64,000 nucleotides of DNA, taken from contig JAEDJD010000007.1 of assembly GCA_016296505.1 (NCBI GenBank), positions 1-64,000 of the forward strand, given 5' to 3'. Made by a program: the position numbers and the translations under genes. Origin of the DNA: Oscillospiraceae bacterium (lineage in GTDB: Bacteria; Bacillota; Clostridia; Oscillospirales; Ruminococcaceae). Positions 49,171-58,167 of this stretch are shown one piece after another (positions within the stretch are counted from its first letter, which is position 1; every line of letters begins with the position of its first letter). Under the pieces are notes generated by a model that searched no databases, was not told where the DNA came from, and worked only from the letters and a program-made list of their open reading frames with translations.

Positions 49171-51408
49171 TCATGTAGCGGCGTTTGATGATTCGGCAGG
49201 CGCCATATCAATATTGCCGCTGTTGATATCTGCACGCGTAATCTGCACACGCATCGGCATTCCGAGTGTATAGGTCAGACCGCTGCCCTCTGCATGAAGC
49301 GAGAAAAATCCGTCGTAGGTATAGGCATCCAACGTCAGCGCGTCCAGCGGAACCATACCCTCCACCGTATTTGACAGCATTACATAAATTCCAAAATCCG
49401 TCAGTCCAGAGATTACGCCATCGAATGTCTCGCCGAGATGCTGTTTTGCCCATTCTGCACGGTAGCGATCATCGCAATCGCGTTCCAACTGCATTGCACG
49501 CTGTTCCGTCATACTGCCTGCGATTGCCGCGTCGTTTGCATACTGCCGTGCGTTTTCCAACTTTTCACCTGATAAAAATGCCGTCAGAATGCGGTGAACC
49601 GCAAGATCTGGATATCGGCGAATCGGAGACGTAAAATGCGCGTAATCCGCAAGCGCCAAGCCAAAATGCCCGACTGGCTCCGTTTCATAGTCTGCCTTCG
49701 CCATGCTTCGCAGCACCATTTGATGCACAGCAGGCTTCAGAGGGCTATCCGCTGCATTCTTCAATATCTGCGCGAAATCCTTCGGGCGCGGTGCGTCCAG
49801 TACCGGATGCTTGACGCCAAGCCGGTCAAGCGCCGATGCTAGCCGCAGCGCTTTTTCTTCGGGCGGCTGTGCGTGGACGCGATAGACAAATGGCAGTCCT
49901 TTCGATTTTGCAAGCCGTGCCGCCGCTTCGTTTGCAAGCAGCATACATTCCTCGATCAATTCTTCGCCCGCTTCGCGCTTCCGAGGAGCGATATCCGTGC
50001 AAACGCCGTTTTCATTCAGTATAAATGCGCTTTCCTCCGCTTCGATTGACGGCGCGCCGCGTTTGGCACGTGCTGCCAGTCGCTTTTCACGCAATTCGTT
50101 TAACAGAATCAGTGCAGGCTTAACCGCCGCATATTTTTCTTCGATTTCCGGCGACGCGGTTCCGGCAAGCAGTGCATTCACCTCTCGATATACGCCTTTG
50201 ACAGCCGAACGAATGATGGTTTTTTCAAAACGGCTGCTGATGATTTCACCGTTTTCATCCAGTTCCATCAGCGCTGAAAATGCAAGACGCTCTACATTCG
50301 GATGCAGAGAGCATATGCCGTTGCTCAATGCTTTTGGCAGCATTGGTATCACCTGATCGGCATAATAAATGCTGGTGCCGCGCGCGATTGCTTCCTTGTC
50401 AATCGACGATTCCGGCTGCACATAATGTGAAACATCCGCAATATGAACACCCAGACGATATCCCTTTTCTGTTTTCGCAATCGAAATTGCGTCGTCCAGA
50501 TCTTTCGCGTCCCAGCCGTCGATCGTGAAAATGACGTCCTCCGGTTCACGCAGATCCAGTCTGCCGTTCCGTTCTTCTTCCGGAATACCGAGCTGCTCCA
50601 GTTGTTCTGCGGCGTGAAGCACCTCGGACGGAAATTCCATTGGTACACCGCTGACAATCACAAGCGCTTCCGCACAGGCACGAGCTGATTCCGCGCTGCC
50701 AAGTGAAATATCCACACGGACAATATGCTCCGAATGCCGCGCACCGCGTTTCGTCACGGTTGCAAGCACCTTATCTCCGATATATGCACGCCAGTCCGCT
50801 GCATTTTGAATCTGAAGCGGCTGCCGGCAGAGGGAATCCGGGAGAAATCGTACTTCGCCGGATTCTTCGAGCAAAACGCCGGCAGTCTGCACGATTGCAG
50901 GCGTAATGACGGTTTGCACGGACGCTTCCGGCGTACCGTTTCGCTCACCGAACGGCATCAGCAAAACCACATCGCCCGGCATTGCACCTTTCAGCTCTCT
51001 GCCTGCAATGAATACTTCCTTGTCGCCGGATTCCGGCTTTGCAAAGCCATAGGTCCGGCTGACGCGCGTAATCACGGCACGAAACAAACCAGCCGCTGCA
51101 GCCATCGCATAACCGTTTCTACGTTCTGCAATGACGCCCTCGGAAATAAGCTTTTTCAGCGCGCGCAGATAAGCCGCCTTTCCTCTGCCGCGGCATTTTG
51201 CAGCGAGATCCGCCCGTGAAACCGTTCTGCCGTTGGCTTTATTCAGAAAGGTCGTAATGCGGTTTGCAAAGTGCGTGATCTGTTCTTCTGGGATTTGTAT
51301 TTCTGTATGGATATCATATTCTTTTTTATTGCGCACTGCGCCTTTGCGATCGGCTTTTTTCATGCTGCCGCGCGCTTTCTGATGATGTGAATGTCTGCGT
51401 CCTGCCAT
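49171..51408 (-). CDS. rnr: Ribonuclease R
   Basis: A 3'-5' exoribonuclease that degrades structured RNA and acts in trans-translation. The 745-residue protein has an N-terminal winged-helix/cold-shock region and an RNB catalytic domain (IDGWDAKDLDDAISI with the metal-binding Asp residues, HIADVSHYV, FTSPIRRYPDL). A C-terminal S1 domain follows (FDGVISGLTDFGIYVMLSNTVEGMV). The start at 51408 follows AAAAGGAG. In related genomes rnr follows secG; here secG lies 1 kb away with two plus-strand genes between. Confidence 0.96.
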   Translation of the reverse strand: MAGRRHSHHQKARGSMKKADRKGAVRNKKEYDIHTEIQIPEEQITHFANRITTFLNKANGRTVSRADLAAKCRGRGKAAYLRALKKLISEGVIAERRNGYAMAAAAGLFRAVITRVSRTYGFAKPESGDKEVFIAGRELKGAMPGDVVLLMPFGERNGTPEASVQTVITPAIVQTAGVLLEESGEVRFLPDSLCRQPLQIQNAADWRAYIGDKVLATVTKRGARHSEHIVRVDISLGSAESARACAEALVIVSGVPMEFPSEVLHAAEQLEQLGIPEEERNGRLDLREPEDVIFTIDGWDAKDLDDAISIAKTEKGYRLGVHIADVSHYVQPESSIDKEAIARGTSIYYADQVIPMLPKALSNGICSLHPNVERLAFSALMELDENGEIISSRFEKTIIRSAVKGVYREVNALLAGTASPEIEEKYAAVKPALILLNELREKRLAARAKRGAPSIEAEESAFILNENGVCTDIAPRKREAGEELIEECMLLANEAAARLAKSKGLPFVYRVHAQPPEEKALRLASALDRLGVKHPVLDAPRPKDFAQILKNAADSPLKPAVHQMVLRSMAKADYETEPVGHFGLALADYAHFTSPIRRYPDLAVHRILTAFLSGEKLENARQYANDAAIAGSMTEQRAMQLERDCDDRYRAEWAKQHLGETFDGVISGLTDFGIYVMLSNTVEGMVPLDALTLDAYTYDGFFSLHAEGSGLTYTLGMPMRVQITRADINSGNIDMAPAESSNAAT

Positions 51409-51463
51409 GATGATACTCCTTTTCACTGAGAATCTTACCCTTTGCGGCATCGTTATCAATAGT

Positions 51464-51492
51464 ATTATACCATGTTATGCCGGAAAATGCAA
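51464..51492 (-). promoter_or_regulatory. Promoter of the rnr operon
   Basis: Minus-strand -35 TTGCAT (51492-51487), 17-base spacer, -10 TATAAT (51469-51464), upstream of the rnr ATG at 51408. Confidence 0.75.
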
Positions 51493-51556
51493 CCGGAACA
51501 AAGTTTACACACGATAAACATGACAACAATCCATACCAGTGGTACCAACCCACAAG

Positions 51557-51572
51557 GTGACAAATACATCAC
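51557..51572 (+). promoter_or_regulatory. Operator-like dyad GTGA-N8-TCAC (upstream copy)
   Basis: GTGACAAATACATCAC differs by one base from a second copy at 51682-51697. The copies lie 125 bases apart on either side of the promoter of the membrane/HTH gene pair. Confidence 0.55.
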
Positions 51573-51641
51573 ATCTGAACAAAAAAATCACTGCCACTTT
51601 TGTGCACCTCGCCAAAAACTGATATATTCCTCACAAATTGA

Positions 51642-51670
51642 TTGACATTCACAAATATATGTGATATAAA
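51642..51670 (+). promoter_or_regulatory. Promoter with internal dyad for the membrane/HTH pair
   Basis: -35 TTGACA (51642-51647), 17-base spacer, -10 TATAAA (51665-51670). The spacer contains TCACA-N6-TGTGA (51649-51664), a perfect dyad placed to block polymerase. Confidence 0.75.
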
Positions 51671-51681
51671 TGTAACATAAA

Positions 51682-51697
51682 GTGAGAAATACATCAC
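51682..51697 (+). promoter_or_regulatory. Operator-like dyad GTGA-N8-TCAC (downstream copy)
   Basis: GTGAGAAATACATCAC, 12 bases after the -10 and before the ribosome binding site. Probably bound by the HTH protein encoded two genes on. Confidence 0.55.
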
Positions 51698-51716
51698 GCA
51701 GAAAGGTGGAACATCC

Positions 51717-52124
51717 ATGAAACAGAATCAATCAACATCAAAGGCAAAAGCAACAGAAAAGGTAAAGTCTCTCAGGTACTGTCATGCAGCGACTGCAGGA
51801 CTTTCCATATTCTGCATTCTGGCAATACTTTTTATTGATAATTGGTCAGAAATGCTTGTCTGGCTCTCGATTGCCGGTACATTCTTTTTTGAAGGCAAAT
51901 TTGAAAAAAGCGATGAACTGGCAAAACAAAATCTCTCAAAAGCGAATGCAATCTGTATGTGGGTGATGATTGCAGCGATCAGTATTCTGGGAATATATGC
52001 TAGACACCGCGCGATTGGAGCAGATGTTTTCCCCTTTATTGTGTTCGGGTCGCTCGCACTCAGAAGCATTTTATTTGTGATTTATGACGCTCCGTTTGGC
52101 GCCAAGGAGGAAACCGATGCCTGA
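51717..52124 (+). CDS. Small four-helix membrane protein paired with an HTH regulator
   Basis: The 135-residue protein has about four hydrophobic segments (AATAGLSIFCILAILFI, MLVWLSIAGTFFF, AICMWVMIAAISILGIYA, VFPFIVFGSLALRSILFVI). It ends just inside the next gene (8-base overlap). This membrane-plus-small-HTH arrangement recurs in Firmicutes, and the membrane partner may modulate the regulator. No function is known. AAAGGTGG precedes the ATG. Confidence 0.75.
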   Translation: MKQNQSTSKAKATEKVKSLRYCHAATAGLSIFCILAILFIDNWSEMLVWLSIAGTFFFEGKFEKSDELAKQNLSKANAICMWVMIAAISILGIYARHRAIGADVFPFIVFGSLALRSILFVIYDAPFGAKEETDA

Positions 52125-52326
52125 ATTGCATACGAAAATCCGTGAATACCGCGCGAAAACCAGTATGAGCCAATCAGAATTAGCCGAATTGACTGGCGTG
52201 CGGCGTGAAACGATTATCCGGCTGGAAAAAGGACAGTATAATCCGTCGCTGAAGCTCGCTATGGACATTGCACATATCTTCCACACAACCGTAGAAGAAC
52301 TGTTTTGCTTCACCGAGCAGGATTGA
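52117..52326 (+). CDS. Small XRE-family transcriptional regulator
   Basis: A 69-residue protein consisting almost only of an HTH (KIREYRAKTSMSQSELAELTGVRRETIIRLEKGQYNPSLKLAMDIAHIFHTTVEELF), of the YozG/Cro type. AAGGAGG precedes the ATG at 52117. Likely autoregulator through the GTGA-N8-TCAC dyads upstream of the pair. Confidence 0.9.
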   Translation: MPELHTKIREYRAKTSMSQSELAELTGVRRETIIRLEKGQYNPSLKLAMDIAHIFHTTVEELFCFTEQD

Positions 52327-52400
52327 ATTGTAATATTGGTATGATATACAATGCGGGCGCAGGAACGTCCTCAGAATCAACATTCTGTTTTGCGTCCAAA

Positions 52401-52436
52401 GAAATACCCTGCACACGCATCCAGTGTGCAGGGTAT
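52401..52436 (-). terminator. Intrinsic terminator of secG
   Basis: ATACCCTGCACAC pairs with GTGTGCAGGGTAT around GCATCCA. On the minus strand it is followed by TTCTTTGG. The stem may also end the convergent HTH transcript. Confidence 0.75.
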
Positions 52437-52451
52437 CATGTTAGAGCAATA

Positions 52452-52724
52452 TTAGCCTTGGGGTGTATTATTGATATACACCGGAACAATCGTAACAACC
52501 AACGTCACGACAAAGAAAATGATAGCCAACCACTTTGTCCATCTTTTCATAATCGCTTCTTTGGTATTGCCTTCGTTTTTGCTGAATGCGGAATCATAGC
52601 TTCCTCCGGTAATCGCAGAGGTCATATTCTGATCCTGCTTCTGATCCTGCACCATGCACAGGAGAACAATCAATGCGTTTGCAAGCAGCAGAATAATTCC
52701 GCCGATAATTTCAACCACGCTCAT
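52452..52724 (-). CDS. secG: Preprotein translocase subunit SecG
   Basis: The 90-residue protein has two membrane helices (EIIGGIILLLANALIVLLCMV and WLAIIFFVVTLVVTIVPVYI) separated by a Gly/Ser/Asn loop (TGGSYDSAFSKNEGNTKE), the SecG topology. It associates with SecYE to aid protein export. The start at 52724 is chosen for MSVVEIIGG. AAAGGA is somewhat far upstream (12 bases). It has its own promoter and terminator. Confidence 0.88.
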   Translation of the reverse strand: MSVVEIIGGIILLLANALIVLLCMVQDQKQDQNMTSAITGGSYDSAFSKNEGNTKEAIMKRWTKWLAIIFFVVTLVVTIVPVYINNTPQG

Positions 52725-52796
52725 GAGTTCAGACTTTCCTTTCTTCTCTGTAAATTTTCTCAACTGTAGATAGCTCCACAGTAAACGATTGTTTTT

Positions 52797-52825
52797 AGTA
52801 TATCATATTTTCCGAAAAAAAGCAA
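52797..52825 (-). promoter_or_regulatory. Promoter of secG
   Basis: Minus-strand -35 TTGCTT (52825-52820), 17-base spacer, -10 TATACT (52802-52797). Confidence 0.7.
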
Positions 52826-52926
52826 GTGTTTTTTTTAAAAAATCTGGATTCAAGCTGACAAATACAAAAAGCATCCGCTAAAATCGTGCAAATGGTGAAG
52901 AATGAATGAAAAAATAGCCGCTGCTC

Positions 52927-52955
52927 TTGTAAATCAACGAAAGATGTGGTAAAAT
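52927..52955 (+). promoter_or_regulatory. Promoter of the RING-like gene
   Basis: -35 TTGTAA (52927-52932), 17-base spacer, -10 TAAAAT (52950-52955), 47 bases before the ATG at 53003. Confidence 0.6.
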
Positions 52956-53002
52956 AGTGGTAAGATATAAGCAATGAATCAGGAACTGAAAGGCGGGAGT
53001 AT

Positions 53003-53881
53003 ATGCAGGAATATATTGGGCAGCCTTGTATCATTTGCAGCGAAGCCTTCACAAAGCAGGATGACATTGTCACCTGTCCGGATTGCGGCACGCCATACCA
53101 TAGAGCGTGCTGGAAGAAAAATGGAGCGTGCGTCAACACAACGCTTCATACGCAGGGCGAAAGCTGGATCAAACAGTATCAGGCAAAGGAAAAGATGCGG
53201 CGTGCGCAGGAACGACGGGACGAGGAAGCGGAACAAGCTGCCGCGCGTGAATCCGGTCAATCTCCTGCTCTGAATCCAGAGATTTACGATGGTATTCGCC
53301 TCTCGGATACAGATCCCTGTCTGGGACTCGATCCGGATGAATTGCTCGACGGTATTACCGTTTCCGAAGCGTCTGCGTTCATCCACACAAACATTTTTTA
53401 TTATCTTCCGCTGTTTCGGCTTATGAAGCGAACCGGAAAAAAGCTTTCCTTTAATTTCGTCAGTCTGATTTGTCCGCATTTTTACTTTGCAAACCGGAAA
53501 ATGTGGGGGAGCGCCATGGCGGCTCTGCTGCTCAACACCTTATTGGAAATCCCTGCTATGATTCAGCTGCTCTATCAGCAAATGGACATTACGCTCCCTT
53601 GGGCAAATGTAGAATCCTCTGCATTCCGGATTGTGTACGCTGCATCGTTTGTCATCTATATTATACTTTCGGCAGTCTGGTGTCTTCGCGCAAATCATAT
53701 GTACTATCGCTTTGCACAGCGCCAGATCCAACGAATCCGACAGTCATCCGCTTCTACAGAGGAATCCCATGCGCGACTCAGTTCCGCCGGCGGTACGAGC
53801 TTACTGAATGTCGTGTTGATTCTTGGGATGCAGTTTTTGATTACACGCGTGATGGAATTTTTACTAATAGTCGTGCGATAA
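53003..53881 (+). CDS. RING-finger-like zinc domain fused to a membrane domain
   Basis: Residues 1-45 hold a C-x2-C...C-x2-C-x4-H-x3-C pattern (CIICSEAF, VTCPDCGTPYHRACW), a prokaryotic RING/treble-clef zinc finger. A charged coiled linker follows (residues 55-85), then three hydrophobic segments between residues 165 and 290. The C-terminal half resembles small DUF2628-type membrane domains of other clostridial zinc-ribbon proteins. It has its own promoter and is monocistronic. The role is unknown, and ubiquitin-like ligase activity should not be assumed. Confidence 0.8.
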   Translation: MQEYIGQPCIICSEAFTKQDDIVTCPDCGTPYHRACWKKNGACVNTTLHTQGESWIKQYQAKEKMRRAQERRDEEAEQAAARESGQSPALNPEIYDGIRLSDTDPCLGLDPDELLDGITVSEASAFIHTNIFYYLPLFRLMKRTGKKLSFNFVSLICPHFYFANRKMWGSAMAALLLNTLLEIPAMIQLLYQQMDITLPWANVESSAFRIVYAASFVIYIILSAVWCLRANHMYYRFAQRQIQRIRQSSASTEESHARLSSAGGTSLLNVVLILGMQFLITRVMEFLLIVVR

Positions 53882-53953
53882 TAGTTCAAAAGAAAGAGGA
53901 GAGAACTTGCTCCTATTTCTTTTTATTAGACGCAGCAGACTGCAATTTGAATA

Positions 53954-53997
53954 CAAAAAAGCCGCAGCATACAGCCAAATACTGTATACTGCGGCTC
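53954..53997 (-). terminator. Intrinsic terminator of the GH30 esterase gene
   Basis: On the minus strand AGCCGCAG-ATACAG pairs with CTGTAT-CTGCGGCT and is followed by TTTTTT. It lies 11 bases past the stop at 54008. Confidence 0.85.
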
Positions 53998-54007
53998 TAC
54001 TTATACC

Positions 54008-56848
54008 TTATGCGTGGAAGATTACGCGTACAAAGTTATAGATATGTGCTCTGATGCAGTTATCGCCGTGATAGCCGCCCTGAACAACGTGCCAGATATG
54101 CGGTGTGCCTGCTTTATCGAAATTGTCGTGATAGCCCTGCGGCGTGCTCAAACCAACAACATCATCGTTCGTACCACCGGTCAGCAGAACCAGCGACGGT
54201 GCTGCCTCCTCGCTCTCCCATTTCCACGGACCTTCAACGCCCGGAGCCGGGCAGATCGCACCGATATATGCAAACTTATCCGGATACTTCATGCCGATGC
54301 GGAGAGCCTCTCTGCCGCCCATGGAAAAGCCCGTAACAGCGGTATTCTCTCTACCGGTTGCAACGCTGTACTTGCTTTCAATATGCGGCATCAGACTATC
54401 AACGATATCATCGACAAAGTTGTCATAGCCGACGCTGGATTCATAATCGCCGAAACCGGTTGCGCCTTCTTTTGTCGGATGCGTGAAGACCTGCGGTACG
54501 ACAACGATCATTTCCTCAGCCGCGCCCTCCGCGACCGCATTGATGATGATTTGCGGCGTCGGGATCGGAGGGTTGTTGCCGGTGAGGATCATGCGGTCCT
54601 CATCCTCGAAGAAGCCGTGCAGCAGGTAGAGAACCGGATACTTCTTGCTTTCGTCATAGTTTGCCGGAAGCATGATATTGTAGTTCTTGTTCTTATTTGC
54701 CTTCTTGGAGAAATACTGTTCCTTTGTGATCTGCGGATAGGTGACGCCGCTCTTTTTGTCCCATGAGCTCTGCGGCTCGGTCATGACGATCGAATCCTTG
54801 ACCGCAGCGGTGTACTCCGTAATAGTGCGCATCTCTGCTTTCGGCGGCTCAACGCGCTCAAGGAACGCATTGGTCTTGCCGAGCAGATAATCGACATACC
54901 AGCCGATATCAGTCTTGTCAACCGTTCCGTCGCCGTTGATATCGGCAGCGTTTTTGATTTTGTCGCTTGCAAAGCTCTTGAGCATACCGTTCTTTGCAAT
55001 CGAGAGGTCAGCAGCAGTAATCTTTTCATCGCCGTTGAGGTCGCCGAGTTTGATCATAACCGCCTTCGGACCGTCAATCACGGTACCTTTCGGCGCGATG
55101 ATAACTTCATCAACAAAGAAATCACTCGTGCTGGTATCCGTTTCGATGTAAATTGACATATCGGTTGCGCCTGCCGGTATTTTGTAATTCGTATTGGCAA
55201 GCTGTACCCAATCGCCCTTTGGAATGACTTCCGTTGCAATCTTGTCATACTGCGTTTCGCCTGCGGAATCCGTATACTGCAGTGTAAAATGATAGGTATC
55301 CGATGCCGCCGAACCCGACGTATATTTCACGATGGCGCTGAAGCTGTATTCCTCACCGGGGTTGCACATTCTTGCATTGAGTGTATGCGTCGCACCGTTC
55401 CATGCAGATGTTCTGCCGGTACAGGAAAGTGACTTGCTGCCGGCATATGCTTCGGATGTAGTTGTTTTCACAGAAGCGTCGCCTCTGCCAGTAAAGCCCT
55501 CGGTGCTTTCCTCAAAGCGGTAATGTGCGAGATTGCCGTCCTCATCCGGCTCACCGGGCGTAGAACCGCTGCCGTTAATAACGAACGTAGTGACGGAATT
55601 GCCGGGGAGCTGCGAGGAGAAGCTGCTGCCGTTCGCAGACACGCTGCTTTCCTTGATATTCTCGTTCGCGGATGTACGGTAGGCTGTGACTTCGGAAATA
55701 TCACCGCCGGAGAGTACAAAGTTCTGTGTAACGGCGCTGCTGCCCTTGTTGATGGCGACAACAGCGATATTACCATCCTCATTCTGATATGCAGAGCAGA
55801 GGATATTGCTATTCGGCTGCTCGGTCGCCTCAATACGGACCGCGCCCGGACGAACCCACTTGGAATACTGCGCCATCATATAGCCGCGCTTGGAGATATT
55901 GCCATCTTCTTTCATCGGGCCGTACTGGCGACGGATGTACCACCAGACATAAGCATTCAGATTCGCCACAACAAGACCGTTATGCATATTCTCCGCGACC
56001 TGAATGGCTTCGGGGAAGCGGTCTGCTGAATTGTCGTCGCTGTTCGGGACATAAACTTCTGTCATCCAGAGTTCCTTGCCGCTGTTTTCGAGCGTAGGAA
56101 AATCCATCTGGCTGCGCTGGGTACCGTAGAAATGCGTGCCGAAGAGGTCACAGTTTGCCATTGCCTGCTGATTGCCGAGAATTGCATTATAAATCGGCTT
56201 CTGATACTGGAAGCTTTCTGCGGACATCAGCTTTGCATTGGTGCCTTCCTTGACCGCCTTGCCATACTGTGCAATGAAGCTTGCGACATCGTTTGCGCTC
56301 CAGTAAGTCCATTCAGCCGCATAGTCCGGCTCATTCTGAACGGAAATGGAATAGAGGTCGATGCCCTGACCTTCCATATACTTGATGTAGCTGTTCAGAT
56401 GCTGCGCATATTCAGCCCACTTATCCTTTTTCAGCTGATACTTACCGCCATTCAGACCGCCGTTGACCTCATTACGAATCGCAGCAGGCGGATTCCACGG
56501 TGACGCAAAGACCTTTGCGCCGAGTGCCTGCGCACGCTTTGCAGTCGGGACGGCAGTTTTCCACGCATTGCTGTTGTCATTGACGAAAATACGCAGGATT
56601 GTAAAGCCAAGTTCATCCGGACCGTTGCCGAATGCCTTTTGCACCTGAGCGTCCGTCATATCGCCCTGTGTGATCCATTCTGGCAGATTGATACCGCCGA
56701 ATCCCTGAATTGTCTGATAAGTCATACTGGAGTCAATCACACAATCTCCCGCAGCCGCCGCATTCTGCGGAACAACTGCCGCTGCACCAGTCATCAGCAT
56801 CATACCGCTGAGCATGGATGCAAGCATTCTCTTTGTCTTTGTATTCAT
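54008..56848 (-). CDS. Cellulosomal GH30 xylanase - CBM - dockerin - CE1 feruloyl esterase
   Basis: The 946-residue secreted enzyme has a signal peptide (MLASMLSGMMLMTGAAAVV) and a GH30 glucuronoxylanase domain (about 35-430: IQGFGGINLPEW, SVQNEPDY with the acid/base Glu, ELWMTEVYVP with the nucleophile Glu). A CBM22-like domain follows (about 445-585). Next comes a dockerin with two Ca-binding repeats (GDLNGDEKITAADLSIAK, ADINGDGTVDKTDIGWYVD), then a CE1 esterase (about 690-946: LLHGFFEDE, GFSMGGREAL, GGYHGDNC). It cuts glucuronoxylan and releases ferulate while docked to a cellulosome. The start at 56848 follows AAAGGGG. Confidence 0.92.
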   Translation of the reverse strand: MNTKTKRMLASMLSGMMLMTGAAAVVPQNAAAAGDCVIDSSMTYQTIQGFGGINLPEWITQGDMTDAQVQKAFGNGPDELGFTILRIFVNDNSNAWKTAVPTAKRAQALGAKVFASPWNPPAAIRNEVNGGLNGGKYQLKKDKWAEYAQHLNSYIKYMEGQGIDLYSISVQNEPDYAAEWTYWSANDVASFIAQYGKAVKEGTNAKLMSAESFQYQKPIYNAILGNQQAMANCDLFGTHFYGTQRSQMDFPTLENSGKELWMTEVYVPNSDDNSADRFPEAIQVAENMHNGLVVANLNAYVWWYIRRQYGPMKEDGNISKRGYMMAQYSKWVRPGAVRIEATEQPNSNILCSAYQNEDGNIAVVAINKGSSAVTQNFVLSGGDISEVTAYRTSANENIKESSVSANGSSFSSQLPGNSVTTFVINGSGSTPGEPDEDGNLAHYRFEESTEGFTGRGDASVKTTTSEAYAGSKSLSCTGRTSAWNGATHTLNARMCNPGEEYSFSAIVKYTSGSAASDTYHFTLQYTDSAGETQYDKIATEVIPKGDWVQLANTNYKIPAGATDMSIYIETDTSTSDFFVDEVIIAPKGTVIDGPKAVMIKLGDLNGDEKITAADLSIAKNGMLKSFASDKIKNAADINGDGTVDKTDIGWYVDYLLGKTNAFLERVEPPKAEMRTITEYTAAVKDSIVMTEPQSSWDKKSGVTYPQITKEQYFSKKANKNKNYNIMLPANYDESKKYPVLYLLHGFFEDEDRMILTGNNPPIPTPQIIINAVAEGAAEEMIVVVPQVFTHPTKEGATGFGDYESSVGYDNFVDDIVDSLMPHIESKYSVATGRENTAVTGFSMGGREALRIGMKYPDKFAYIGAICPAPGVEGPWKWESEEAAPSLVLLTGGTNDDVVGLSTPQGYHDNFDKAGTPHIWHVVQGGYHGDNCIRAHIYNFVRVIFHA

Positions 56849-56942
56849 ATAAATCCCCTTTTGGCATTGCAGATCACTATCTGCCCGTTTTTTGCGTTTC
56901 GGCTTCTGCCGTACCGAAACCTGTACGCACGCTGTCATTATC

Positions 56943-56971
56943 ATTATAGCAAAATCAAATACCAACTTCAA
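56943..56971 (-). promoter_or_regulatory. Promoter of the GH30 gene
   Basis: Minus-strand -35 TTGAAG (56971-56966), 17-base spacer, -10 TATAAT (56948-56943), 95 bases before the ATG at 56848. Confidence 0.7.
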
Positions 56972-57150
56972 TGTACGTTTCAAAGAATTTCTGGATAAAG
57001 TGCAGAGGATGTTCGGCGCTTGTCATAAAAGACATCTTGCACATTGCTTGCTTCTTGTGCTTTTTTTGAGTTGTCTGTAACATTCGCGCACTTGTACTGT
57101 CTCAACGCGCACAATCTTCAAATATTGCGATTTGTCAACAAGCAATAAGA

Positions 57151-57189
57151 CAACAATCCTGCCGGATCGTTGTTTCCGACAGGATTGTT
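57151..57189 (-). terminator. Intrinsic terminator of nadA
   Basis: AATCCTG-CGGA pairs with TCCG-CAGGATT on the minus strand, followed by GTTGTCTTATTG, 27 bases after the nadA stop. The rest of 56972-57150 shows no gene. Confidence 0.7.
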
Positions 57190-57215
57190 TGCTGTATTTC
57201 ATTTTGATTGGCGTA

Positions 57216-58133
57216 TCATCCGCCATAAGCAAGCATAGCGTCAATACTGCGGCGCGCCGCGGCAATCAATGCCGCATCCATCTCAATTTCTTTGCCGCCT
57301 CTGCCGCATACGCAGTCATACACATCGCCAAGCGTTGTCAGCTTCATATTCTGGCAGATGCAGTCCTTGGAAAGCGGATAAAAGCGTTTTTCCGGACATT
57401 GCATCTGCAAATGCTGCACGATGCTGTTTTCCGTACCGATGATAAATTCCTTCGCGTTGCTCTGCTCCGCATAGGACATGATGCCAGTCGTACTGCCGGC
57501 GTAATCCGCAAGCGCCGTAACTTCCGGACGACATTCCGGATGCACGAGCAAAAGCGCCTCCGGATGCGCTGCTTTCGCCGTCTGCGCTTCCGCAGCCGAA
57601 ATCCGCATATGCGTCGGACAACCGCCGCACACAAGCTCGATCTGCTTTTCCGGCACTTGTTTTTTCACCCAATCGCCAAGGTTACAATCCGGAATAAACA
57701 AAATCTTCTGCTCCTGCATTGCCTTGATGATCTTTACCGCAGAGGATGACGTCACGCAAACATCGCAAACCGTTTTCAGTTCCGATGTCGTATTGATATA
57801 TGCAACGACCTTATAATCCGGCATTTTTTCTTTCATCTGCAAAATGGTTTCCTTGTCCATTTGCTCCGCCATCGGACAGCCCGCACCTGAATGTGAGAGC
57901 AGCACGCGCTTCTGCGGCGAAAGCATTTTGACTGTTTCCGCCATAAACTGCACGCCGCACATGATAACGGTTTCCGCGTTGGATTTTGCCGCTTCCTGCG
58001 TCAATCCGAACGAATCGCCGATAAAATCGGCAACCTCCCAGATATCATGCGACTGATAGGCATGAACCAGAATACAAATATTCTTTTCCTTTTTCAGCCG
58101 AATGATTTCCTGCTGCAATTCATACGTTGTCAT
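57216..58133 (-). CDS. nadA: Quinolinate synthase A
   Basis: Condenses iminoaspartate with dihydroxyacetone phosphate to quinolinate with a 4Fe-4S cluster, for NAD synthesis. The 305-residue protein has VHAYQSHDIWEVADFIGDS, cluster-ligand cysteines in MCGVQFMAE, CGGCPTHM and CVCGRGGKE, and LVHPECRPEV. GGAGGG and its own promoter precede it. nadB and nadC are not adjacent, unlike the usual nadABC order. Confidence 0.95.
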   Translation of the reverse strand: MTTYELQQEIIRLKKEKNICILVHAYQSHDIWEVADFIGDSFGLTQEAAKSNAETVIMCGVQFMAETVKMLSPQKRVLLSHSGAGCPMAEQMDKETILQMKEKMPDYKVVAYINTTSELKTVCDVCVTSSSAVKIIKAMQEQKILFIPDCNLGDWVKKQVPEKQIELVCGGCPTHMRISAAEAQTAKAAHPEALLLVHPECRPEVTALADYAGSTTGIMSYAEQSNAKEFIIGTENSIVQHLQMQCPEKRFYPLSKDCICQNMKLTTLGDVYDCVCGRGGKEIEMDAALIAAARRSIDAMLAYGG

Positions 58134-58167
58134 AAAAATCCCTCCTCAGCATGAGTCTGCTTTATCT

